From: UBA5760 sp964649385
Lineage (GTDB): Bacteria; Chloroflexota; Dehalococcoidia; Dehalococcoidales; UBA5760
Length of the DNA: 8,675 nucleotides
Direction of reading: 5' to 3'
Assembly (NCBI GenBank): GCA_964649385.1
Contig: CAZYRA010000050.1
Span: forward strand, 1 to 8,675
Below the pieces are notes generated by a model that was not told where the DNA came from, made no database searches, and saw only the letters and a program-made list of their open reading frames with translations. Positions 1 to 5,740 of the stretch are shown piece by piece. Within the stretch, counting starts at the first letter, position 1; each line of letters begins with the position of its first letter. The translations under genes and the position numbers were made by a program.

Positions 1-188
1 TCAATTTCTACGGACCCGACCATGACTACACCCATTCTCAGGTTCTTGATACCTCCGGTGAAGCTGGGCGCCCGGGTGGTATGGTCATGCAGTGGTATCC
101 GGATCAGACAGTCAAGATCATCCACCCTTACCGATGGAAGAACGGTGACTACTATCTACCGGACTGGATTCCTGAAGAAAAGAGGTAA
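1..188 (+). CDS. ABC transporter substrate-binding protein, C-terminal fragment (LivJ/LivK type)
   Basis: Only the end of this gene is present. Bases 1-2 finish a codon cut by the window edge, then 61 codons run from base 3 to the TAA at 186-188. The visible residues begin NFYGPDHDYTHSQV and later read GGMVMQWYPDQT, ending near YLPDWIPEEKR. This style of C-terminus, with an aromatic-rich 'MQW.PD' strand shortly before the end, is usual in periplasmic-binding-protein type I domains (Peripla_BP_6) of amino-acid-type ABC importers. It sits directly upstream of livH, livM, livG and livF on the same strand, the standard position for the binding subunit. In the cell it would be exported and would deliver ligand to the LivHM channel. 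The ligand is not predictable from this fragment; amino acids, urea, amides and aromatic acids are all known for the family. Signal peptide and ligand-binding residues lie outside the window. Confidence 0.8.
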   Translation, partial: NFYGPDHDYTHSQVLDTSGEAGRPGGMVMQWYPDQTVKIIHPYRWKNGDYYLPDWIPEEKR

Positions 189-195
189 GCGTGAC

Positions 196-224
196 AAACA
201 GCAGTTAGGTTCTGACTGCTGTTT
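196..224 (+). terminator. Stem-loop just after the binding-protein gene
   Basis: A perfect 10-bp inverted repeat, AAACAGCAGT (196-205) and ACTGCTGTTT (215-224), encloses a 9-base loop and starts 7 bases after the stop codon. There is no long T tract beyond the TTT inside the stem. It could be a weak intrinsic terminator or an mRNA 3'-end stabiliser. Position and perfect pairing are seen; function is inferred. Confidence 0.45.
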
Positions 225-240
225 CCACTAAGCTGGTTCA

Positions 241-280
241 AAACTGGGAGGAAGGGAATAATCTCCCCTCCTCCCAGTTT
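241..280 (+). terminator. Second, longer stem-loop between binding-protein gene and livH
   Basis: Bases 241-257 pair with 264-280. There are 11 perfect outer base pairs (AAACTGGGAGG with CCTCCCAGTTT), then an A-T pair, one A-C mismatch (253/268) and four more pairs, leaving a 6-base loop, ATAATC. The stem is strong and purine/pyrimidine-polarised, but the downstream flank (CATAGACTG) has no T run. It probably limits read-through from the binding-protein gene into the permease genes, or protects the upstream mRNA end, as is common where binding protein must outnumber transporter. Confidence 0.5.
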
Positions 281-332
281 CATAGACTGTAGGCTATATT
301 GTTAAGATCAATTTAGAATAAGGATAGATTAT

Positions 333-1175
333 ATGATAGCCATAGCGATTCAAGGTGCCCTCCTGAGTGGTCTGTATGCGCTGATTGCGCTGGGATTTAC
401 CATGATATACGGTGTAGGCAGGGTACTTAATCTATCACATGCCGCCTACGTCATGTTAGGTGCCTATGTATATTTCCACTGTCTGCAATTGGTCGGATTG
501 CCAGTAGGATTATCGATGCTAATCGCCATCGCAGTCAGTAGCGGCGCTGCACTAGCAACCTATGTTGGTCTGGTACGGCGCTACCTACACAATCCTACTA
601 TTGTATTTGTCTCTACCTTTATTCTGGCCCTGGTACTGAATTACGTCGTGGTACTTATTTGGGGGATGGAAACCAAAAACGTATGGCCCGTTGTAGAGGG
701 AATTACCTTGGTTATGGGACATACGGTATCGAAAAACCTCGTTGCTGCCTTGATTGTAAGCTGGCTATGTATAGGGGGAGTGCTGCTCTTTGTGAGGAAG
801 ACCCATCTGGGGAGGGCAATGCGTGCCCTTGCTATGGACCGAAAAGGGGCGATTGTTTCCGGTATAAACCCGGATAGAGTCAACCTGATGACCTGGGCAA
901 TATCAGGGGCACTGGCCGGGGTTGCTGGAATATTCTTTGGTAGCTATACTTACCTGGTACCTGCCATGTGGCATATGCCGATGGTAATGTCCTTTGCCAT
1001 AGTGATAATCGGTGGTTTGGGTAGTATTGAAGGTACTCTGATTGCCGCCCATATAGTTGGCTATATGCAGACTACGACTACTCTGGCAATAGACGAGAGG
1101 TTAAGGGGTGTATTTGCCCTGATAATCATGATTGTTGTGCTCGTAGTACGTCCTAAGGGCTTATTCGGCAAGTAA
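333..1175 (+). CDS. livH: Branched-chain amino acid-type ABC transporter permease, LivH subunit
   Basis: One of two membrane subunits of a HAAT-family ABC importer; it pairs with LivM to form the solute channel in the cytoplasmic membrane. The 280-residue protein is almost wholly hydrophobic, with about eight membrane segments. Family landmarks are the N-terminal SGLYALIALGFTMIYGVGRV block (residues 12-31) followed by NLSHAAYVMLGAY, the cytoplasmic loop THLGRAMRALAMDRKGAIVSG (about 157-177) that contacts the ATPase, AISGALAGVAG (189-199), the VIIGGLGSIEG motif (224-234), and the closing VRPKGLFG. It is somewhat shorter than E. coli LivH (about 308 residues), mainly at the N-terminus. The ATG start at 333 has an AAGGA Shine-Dalgarno site at 320-324 with 8-base spacing. 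The gene is separated from the binding-protein gene by 144 bases holding two hairpins and lies 20 bases upstream of livM. Substrate is not determined by sequence. Confidence 0.9.
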   Translation: MIAIAIQGALLSGLYALIALGFTMIYGVGRVLNLSHAAYVMLGAYVYFHCLQLVGLPVGLSMLIAIAVSSGAALATYVGLVRRYLHNPTIVFVSTFILALVLNYVVVLIWGMETKNVWPVVEGITLVMGHTVSKNLVAALIVSWLCIGGVLLFVRKTHLGRAMRALAMDRKGAIVSGINPDRVNLMTWAISGALAGVAGIFFGSYTYLVPAMWHMPMVMSFAIVIIGGLGSIEGTLIAAHIVGYMQTTTTLAIDERLRGVFALIIMIVVLVVRPKGLFGK

Positions 1176-1195
1176 ATGCAAAGGGAAGATATAAA

Positions 1196-2197
1196 GTGGT
1201 TAATTGGATAACTTCAATCAAGTCGTTTCGCTGGTGGTTAATCGCGATAGCGGTGATGAGTTTGCTTCCGCTCTTCGTCCCCAGCAGTTTCTTGAGAATC
1301 TGTATCATGGCCAACTTTATGGTGATTTTCGCCATAAGCTGGGATATGATGTCGGGATACACCGGCTATGTTAGTTTCGGCCATCCCTTCCTGATTGGTA
1401 TAGCCGGATATGTTACAGCGATGCTATCTAGTCAGGGTGGATTTCAAACCACCCATATAGTACTACCGCTCTACGCAACCATGCCGCTGGGAATAGCCGC
1501 GGCAGTGGGTGGCGGCATGCTTTTCTTTCTGCCCAGTATGAGGATAAGAGGCCCCTACTTTAGCCTGGTCAGCCTTGCCTTCCTGATGGTATTGAATCGA
1601 TTGATGATCGCCGTAAGACCAGATATGACCGGCGGAGACCGCGGATTGACCAGTCTGCCGTACGTGGTCACCGGAGCAGTAGATAATTACTGGCTTTCTC
1701 TCAGTCTCATGTTTGCCATTGCCATCGGGCTATGGTTGGTGGCTAAGTCTGACGTAGGCCATGTCCTGAAAGCGATACGTATGGATGAGGATGTTGTGGA
1801 GAGCAGCGGCCTGAGTACCTACCGGTTCAAGAGATTCGCCTTCATTTTGAGTGCCCTGACAGCCGGCATTGGGGGAGTATTTTACACTCATTATATGGGT
1901 TCGATATCACCTTCTGGTGCCTTCGACTACATTTTCCTTCTCAACATAATAGTCTCAACAGTAGTCGGTGGTATGGGTACCATCATAGGGCCTATTTTCG
2001 GAGGCTACTTCATAACTTTCTTCGTTGAATACCTGCGTCCTGTGCTGGAAGGTGCGTGGCGATTCCTGGCTTACTCATTGGTGGCATTGGCAATAGTCTA
2101 CCTCAGACCTGGTGGATTTTATGCTATAGCCCATGATATAGCAGGGTGGTTCAGAGCGAAGCGGAGAGGGGGTATACAATATGACCAGGTTACTTGA
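1196..2197 (+). CDS. livM: Branched-chain amino acid-type ABC transporter permease, LivM subunit
   Basis: Second membrane subunit of the importer, partner of LivH. The protein has 333 residues and opens with two hydrophobic segments (about 13-30 and 36-52). Family landmarks are GYTGYVSFGHPFLIGIAGYV (residues 54-73), RIRGPYFSLVSLAFL (116-130), TGGDRGLTSL (145-154), the ATPase-contact loop SDVGHVLKAIRMDEDV (185-200) and VVGGMGTIIGPIFGG (256-270). The C-terminus ends in a basic stretch (AKRRGG). The start is GTG at 1196, preceded by AAGGGAAGA at 1181-1189 with about 6 bases of spacing. An ATG at 1176 is out of frame, so GTG is the supported start. The last 17 bases overlap the start of livG, which suggests translational coupling. 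The match to LivM is clear; the transported solute is not. Confidence 0.9.
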   Translation: MVNWITSIKSFRWWLIAIAVMSLLPLFVPSSFLRICIMANFMVIFAISWDMMSGYTGYVSFGHPFLIGIAGYVTAMLSSQGGFQTTHIVLPLYATMPLGIAAAVGGGMLFFLPSMRIRGPYFSLVSLAFLMVLNRLMIAVRPDMTGGDRGLTSLPYVVTGAVDNYWLSLSLMFAIAIGLWLVAKSDVGHVLKAIRMDEDVVESSGLSTYRFKRFAFILSALTAGIGGVFYTHYMGSISPSGAFDYIFLLNIIVSTVVGGMGTIIGPIFGGYFITFFVEYLRPVLEGAWRFLAYSLVALAIVYLRPGGFYAIAHDIAGWFRAKRRGGIQYDQVT

Positions 2198-2909
2198 GGT
2201 AAAAGGGCTTACCAAAAGATTCGGTGGTGTGGTCGCCGTCAACGACCTAAGTTTTCATATAGAAGAGGGTGAGATTCTCGGGCTTATGGGACCCAACGGC
2301 GCCGGTAAAACAACAACCTTTAATCTGATTATGGGAGACTATAAACCGGATATCGGGGAAATCCTTTTTCAGGGGGAAGGCATTAATCGTCTCCAAACCT
2401 ATGAAAGGGTAAAATTGGGTATCGCCCGGACCTACCAGGTACCGAGGCCATACAATGGTTTGCCTATAATCGAGGATATCCGCATCAGTACCATACCGGA
2501 TAGCATAACAAAGTGCTTGAGGGGACAGAAACAGGAGCTTGAAGAAGTAACACAAATCGGGGAAAGTGTGGGGCTAAAGGACCGCCTCCTAAAATATCCC
2601 GGTGAGTTATCACTGGGTGACCTGCGCCGGGTTGAATTAGCCAAGGCAGTCGCACTCAACCCCCGGGTTATTATGCTCGATGAGATATTCGCCGGGTTGA
2701 CAGTACACGAGATTACTGAGATATCTACACTTCTAGTAGAGAAAAGGAAGACTGGACTGGTATTCATAGTTGTCAGTCATGACCTGAAGGCTCTAGCTCC
2801 GTTAGTGGATAGAGCTGTGGTTATCCAGTTCGGTCACCTCATTGCCGAAGGAACCTATGATGAAGTCGTCCATAACGAAAAGGTCAAGAAGGCATATTTC
2901 GGCATGTAA
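2181..2909 (+). CDS. livG: ABC transporter ATP-binding protein, LivG subunit
   Basis: One of two ATPase subunits that power the LivHM channel from the cytoplasmic face. In the 242 residues are Walker A GPNGAGKT (37-44), a Q-loop glutamine in ARTYQVPRPY (Q86), the signature segment ELSLGDLRR (142-150), Walker B VIMLDE (163-168, catalytic E168) and a switch histidine in VVSHD (H200). IARTYQ before the signature region is typical of LivG. Two places depart from the most common form: the signature is LSLGD rather than LS(Y/G)GQ, and the residue after Walker B is Ile (DEIFAGLT) rather than the usual Pro. All catalytic residues remain. It is slightly shorter than E. coli LivG (about 255 residues). 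ATG at 2181 follows a strong GAGAGGGGG site (2164-2172) with 8-base spacing that lies inside the end of livM. Confidence 0.92.
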   Translation: MTRLLEVKGLTKRFGGVVAVNDLSFHIEEGEILGLMGPNGAGKTTTFNLIMGDYKPDIGEILFQGEGINRLQTYERVKLGIARTYQVPRPYNGLPIIEDIRISTIPDSITKCLRGQKQELEEVTQIGESVGLKDRLLKYPGELSLGDLRRVELAKAVALNPRVIMLDEIFAGLTVHEITEISTLLVEKRKTGLVFIVVSHDLKALAPLVDRAVVIQFGHLIAEGTYDEVVHNEKVKKAYFGM

Positions 2910-2911
2910 CA

Positions 2912-2968
2912 ATGGATTACACCTATCTTGAAGAGGGCAATAAGGGTAGTAAAGAGGAGATACAGTAA
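2912..2968 (+). CDS. Possible 18-codon mini-ORF bridging livG and livF
   Basis: An ATG at 2912, two bases after the livG stop, opens an 18-codon frame that reads MDYTYLEEGNKGSKEEIQ and stops at TAA 2966-2968. That stop overlaps the livF start as TAATG. The livF Shine-Dalgarno GAGGAG lies inside this frame. It has no clear ribosome-binding site of its own and no recognisable family. It could carry terminating ribosomes from livG to livF, or be chance, since a 19-codon open stretch is not rare. No function is claimed for the peptide. Confidence 0.25.
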   Translation: MDYTYLEEGNKGSKEEIQ

Positions 2969-3669
2969 TGGCTTTTCTGGAAGTAAAAGGCCTCGAGGTT
3001 TACTATGGGAAGGCGTGTGCTCTAAGCAACCTTTCATTCACCATCGACCAGGGAAAATGTGTCGGCATAATCGGCTCTAATGGCGCTGGCAAAACAACAC
3101 TGCTGGACTCGATTTTGGGTCTAACTCACTGGAATGGTGAGATTATCTTTAACGGTGAGTCGCTACGCAAACTCCCCCCCAGGGAAATAGTTAAGCGAAA
3201 GGTCGGTTATGCTCCGGAGAGGGGAAGCATATTCCCCGGTATGAGCGTTAAGGACAACCTGCTGGTGGGAGCCTACTTGAACCGGAAAAATATCGATAAA
3301 AATCTCAGTACGGTATTCGAGCTATTCCCCAGGCTCGAAGAACGCCAGAAGCAACAGGCCGATACGCTAAGCGGTGGGGAGCGGCAGATGCTCTCGCTGG
3401 GGAGAGCCTTTATGACGGAACCCAAGCTAATATTGCTGGATGAGCCGACTTTGGGTCTCGCTCCTATTGTAATCGGTCACATATCCGAGGCTATAAAAAG
3501 CCTGAAGAAAACGGGGTTCACTATTCTCATTGCTGAACAGAATGCAAGCTTTACCATTGAGCATGCCGAGAGGATATACATCCTGGAGAGAGGCACAATA
3601 ACCAAGGAAGGCACCGCTGAAGAACTGGGGAAGGAAGAATACATCAGGGAAGCATACTTCGGTAATTAA
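2968..3669 (+). CDS. livF: ABC transporter ATP-binding protein, LivF subunit
   Basis: Second ATPase of the importer, forming a heterodimer with LivG on the cytoplasmic side. The 233-residue length is normal for LivF. Motifs are Walker A GSNGAGKT (36-43), the LivF-type Q-loop region VGYAPERGSIFPGMSV (79-94), the signature LSGGERQ (134-140), Walker B LILLDEP (154-160, E159 catalytic) followed by TLGLAP, and the switch region IAEQNA (188-193). The switch residue is Gln (Q191) instead of His, which is usual for LivF and marks it off from LivG. The C-terminus AYFGN resembles AYFGM of LivG here. ATG at 2968 has GAGGAG (2954-2959) with 8-base spacing. It is the last gene of the importer operon; a promoter for tgt begins at its stop codon. 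Confidence 0.92.
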   Translation: MAFLEVKGLEVYYGKACALSNLSFTIDQGKCVGIIGSNGAGKTTLLDSILGLTHWNGEIIFNGESLRKLPPREIVKRKVGYAPERGSIFPGMSVKDNLLVGAYLNRKNIDKNLSTVFELFPRLEERQKQQADTLSGGERQMLSLGRAFMTEPKLILLDEPTLGLAPIVIGHISEAIKSLKKTGFTILIAEQNASFTIEHAERIYILERGTITKEGTAEELGKEEYIREAYFGN

Positions 3670-3700
3670 GATTGCCGTCCCTGATATAGTATAATATACG
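3666..3700 (+). promoter_or_regulatory. Probable promoter for tgt
   Basis: A perfect -10 hexamer, TATAAT (3690-3695), has a partial -35 TTAAGA (3666-3671, 4 of 6 matches) at 18-base spacing. An alternative is TTGCCG (3672-3677) with TATACG (3695-3700) at 17. Either puts the transcript start near 3702-3707, just before a structured leader. The 9-mer TAATATACG (3692-3700) lies over this -10 and recurs near 8449-8499. Confidence 0.5.
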
Positions 3701-3703
3701 CTA

Positions 3704-3760
3704 GGGTGCTCCGATACCGAGAGATACTCCCAGTCTAATGTCTCCGGCAGAGGAGCATTC
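3704..3760 (+). promoter_or_regulatory. Structured leader / hairpin between livF and tgt
   Basis: An outer stem pairs 3704-3712 with 3752-3760. Its core is TGCTCC with GGAGCA, extended by two G-T wobbles and a G-C pair. Inside, after a small internal loop (GATA and CAGA), CCGAGAGA (3717-3724) pairs with TCTCCGG (3741-3747) with one bulged A. The terminal loop is 16 bases. The sequence after it, TTGTATTT, is moderately T-rich. It may be the liv operon terminator, a 5' leader element of the tgt transcript, or both. It does not match any preQ1 riboswitch pattern I know. Confidence 0.45.
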
Positions 3761-3800
3761 TTGTATTTAGTAATACCCCATACCTAAAGTTCAGTTTAAC

Positions 3801-3806
3801 AGGGAG
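3801..3806 (+). promoter_or_regulatory. Ribosome-binding site that points to a non-AUG start for tgt
   Basis: AGGGAG lies 6 bases before ATA at 3813 and 9 bases before ATA at 3816, but 75 bases before the first in-frame ATG (3882). The conserved Tgt N-terminus is encoded directly after these ATA codons. No comparable purine-rich site precedes 3882, where the upstream sequence is CCCGAGCCGGTGCA. Confidence 0.55.
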
Positions 3807-3812
3807 AACAGG

Positions 3813-5006
3813 ATAATAAACATCGCCGATAGCTTTCGCCTCATCAAGACATGCCCCGGTAGTTATGCCCGAGCCGGTGCAATGATTACACCGCACGGGG
3901 TGGTTCCGACGCCGGTATTCGCGCCGGTAGGCAGCCAGGCCACGGTTAAAACGATGACCCCCGAAGAACTGGACCAGCTGGGGATAAGGATGCTGCTGGC
4001 CAATACCTACCACGTCTACCTGAGGCCAGGAATAGACGTTGTCGAAAAAATGGGCGGGCTGCACCGGTTTATGTCCTGGGACAAGGCAATACTTACCGAC
4101 AGCGGGGGGTACCAGATATTCAGCCTGGCCCGACTCCGTGACATCAGCGACAAGGGGGCTATATTTCGCTCCCACATTGACGGCAGCCAGCACCTGATTA
4201 CCCCTCAATCAGCAATTCAGTTCCAAGAATCACTCGGGGCGGATATTATAATGGTCCTCGATGAGTGCCCGTCACCCACGGATACCTTTGAGGCAATCAA
4301 GAAAGCAACGGAGAGAACTCACAAGTGGGCGGAGATATGTCAGAGGTCACAGACCCGTAATGACCAGGCCCTGTTTGCTATCGTACAGGGAGGACTCTAC
4401 CCCGAACTGCGCCGCCGGTCAGCGAGCCTGCTGGCCTCAATGGGGTTCGCCGGTTATGCTATCGGCGGTTTAAGCCTGGGAGAACCGAAGGTACTAACAC
4501 TGGCTATGGTCGAGGAAACGGCAGCCCTGCTCCCTCAAGACAAGCCAAGGTACCTTATGGGTGTGGGCTCTCCAGAGGATGTCGTCGAGGGTGTAGCCAG
4601 GGGAATCGATATCTTCGATAGTGCTCTGCCCACACAAGTAGCGCGAAAAGGCGCTCTCTTTACCAGGCGGGGCAGGTATAATATCCGAAACGCTGCCTAC
4701 AAACAGGTGGAAGCCCCGGTTGACTCTGACTGCGACTGCTATACCTGCCGTAACTTCTCAGCCGGCTACCTGAACCACCTCTTCAAATGCCGCGAGATGC
4801 TGGCGTATCGGCTGGCTACTATTCATAACTTGAGCTTTATGAATAGCCTGATGCAGAGAATAAGGGACGCCATTACTAGCGATACCTTTAACAGCTTCAG
4901 GGATGACTTTATCGCCGGTTATGAGCCTACTGATGAAAAGGTACGGCTTGCCCAGAAGAAAAAGTGGCTGGACGCTCAGAACCGCAAGAACATAAATAGA
5001 GGCTGA
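3813..5006 (+). CDS. tgt: tRNA-guanine(34) transglycosylase
   Basis: Exchanges G34 of GUN-anticodon tRNAs (Tyr, His, Asn, Asp) for preQ1, the base-exchange step of queuosine synthesis. Numbered from ATA 3813 the protein has 397 residues. Seen are the N-terminal FRLIKTCPGSYARAG block, TPHGVVPTPVFAPVG, TDSGGYQIF with the general-acid Asp (D96), IVQGGLY, YAIGGLSLGEP, nucleophile Asp in IDIFDSALP (D269), and zinc ligands C307, C309, C312 and H338 with the exact family spacing. The first in-frame ATG (3882) would delete 23 residues that match family members, and an in-frame TAA lies at 3771. No ATG, GTG or TTG lies between, so I place the start at ATA 3813 after AGGGAG; ATA 3816 is the alternative. 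A start at 3882 (374 residues) remains possible. One oddity is PTQVARKG, where the family has PTR..R.G. The transporter gene follows 6 bases later. Confidence 0.9.
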   Translation: MINIADSFRLIKTCPGSYARAGAMITPHGVVPTPVFAPVGSQATVKTMTPEELDQLGIRMLLANTYHVYLRPGIDVVEKMGGLHRFMSWDKAILTDSGGYQIFSLARLRDISDKGAIFRSHIDGSQHLITPQSAIQFQESLGADIIMVLDECPSPTDTFEAIKKATERTHKWAEICQRSQTRNDQALFAIVQGGLYPELRRRSASLLASMGFAGYAIGGLSLGEPKVLTLAMVEETAALLPQDKPRYLMGVGSPEDVVEGVARGIDIFDSALPTQVARKGALFTRRGRYNIRNAAYKQVEAPVDSDCDCYTCRNFSAGYLNHLFKCREMLAYRLATIHNLSFMNSLMQRIRDAITSDTFNSFRDDFIAGYEPTDEKVRLAQKKKWLDAQNRKNINRG

Positions 5007-5012
5007 CGGACT

Positions 5013-5738
5013 ATGGAGATGGACTCCGCTGTGCTCTCAAACAGCCTGCTCTGGACAGGCTTTGTCTTAGCCAACCTCGGGCTTACCCTCCTCGTCTTCC
5101 GCTTCTTCGGCAGATACGGACTCTATGCCATCATAGTCGCTGCGGTGATTACAGCCAATATCCAGGTGGTGAAGACAGTCGAGGTATTCGGATTTGTCTC
5201 CACACTAGGCAATATACTCTACGGCGGCATCTTCTTTGCCACCGACATACTGACTGAGGTATACGGCAAGAAAGCAGCCCGGCGCGGGGTATGGCTTGGC
5301 TTCATCGGGATGGTGCTGATGACGTTATGGATGCAGTTCGGGCTAAAGTTCATCCCCCACACATCGGACTTCTCTCAGGATGCCTTCCTTACCATCTTTG
5401 GTCTGATGCCCAGGATTGCCGCCGGCAGTATGACCGCCTACCTTGTCTCCCAGCACCACGATATCTGGGCATTCCTCTTCTGGAAAAGGAAGACAAAAGG
5501 AAGATTTCTCTGGCTGAGGAACAATGCTTCGACCCTGGTCTCTCAGGCGATTGACACTATTATTTTCTGCACGATAGCCCTCTGGGGTGTGTTCGATAGC
5601 AGTACCTGGTATCAGATACTGGTCTCAACCTACTTTATCAAACTGTTTGTTGCTGTTATCGATACCCCATTCATCTACCTGGCAAAGAGGCTGAGTAAGA
5701 CCGTGCTGGCTAAAGAATCAACGGCCGACCGGCTGTAG
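5013..5738 (+). CDS. yhhQ: VUT (YhhQ/QueT-like) family queuosine precursor transporter
   Basis: Integral membrane protein that imports a 7-deazaguanine queuosine precursor. In E. coli, YhhQ takes up preQ0 and preQ1; relatives elsewhere take queuine or queuosine. The protein has 241 residues and about seven membrane segments (near 13-30, 35-52, 64-82, 93-111, 128-146, 173-192 and 198-221). Family hallmarks are ILYGGIFFATDILTEVYGKK (68-87), where an Asp and Glu-Tyr-Gly follow a membrane segment, LVSQAIDTIIF (175-185) and the C-terminal STYFIKLFVAVIDTPFIY. ATG 5013 follows TAGAGG (4997-5002) inside the tgt end; an ATG at 5019 is less well placed. It lies 6 bases after tgt and is surely cotranscribed. 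Because Tgt, QueA and QueH are all present, the likely cargo is preQ1, or preQ0 if a distant queF exists; queuine would make QueA and QueH unnecessary. Its stop is 2 bases from that of convergent queH. Confidence 0.88.
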   Translation: MEMDSAVLSNSLLWTGFVLANLGLTLLVFRFFGRYGLYAIIVAAVITANIQVVKTVEVFGFVSTLGNILYGGIFFATDILTEVYGKKAARRGVWLGFIGMVLMTLWMQFGLKFIPHTSDFSQDAFLTIFGLMPRIAAGSMTAYLVSQHHDIWAFLFWKRKTKGRFLWLRNNASTLVSQAIDTIIFCTIALWGVFDSSTWYQILVSTYFIKLFVAVIDTPFIYLAKRLSKTVLAKESTADRL

Positions 5739-5740
5739 CT

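Noticed and set aside
22..231. 69-codon plus-strand frame at the left edge
   Set aside because: It overlaps, in another frame, the well-supported end of the binding-protein gene. Its sequence is Ser/Arg/Thr-rich with no family resemblance.
281..332. Promoter for livH downstream of the hairpins
   Set aside because: TATATT (295-300) and TAGAAT (314-319) resemble -10 hexamers, but neither has an acceptable -35 at 15-19 bases.
3725..3741. UGU trinucleotide at the edge of the leader hairpin loop as a possible Tgt self-recognition site
   Set aside because: The last U would be paired in the inner stem, the loop is 16 bases rather than 7, and UGU is too short to mean much.
3701..3812. preQ1 riboswitch upstream of tgt
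   Set aside because: The region has a hairpin, but I see no preQ1-I H-type pseudoknot pattern (short C/U-rich loop with an A-rich tail pairing back), nor the class II or III layout. It is kept only as an undefined structured leader.
3735..4208. 157-codon minus-strand frame over the start of tgt
   Set aside because: It lies antisense to conserved Tgt motifs such as TPHGVV and TDSGG, so it is a shadow frame.
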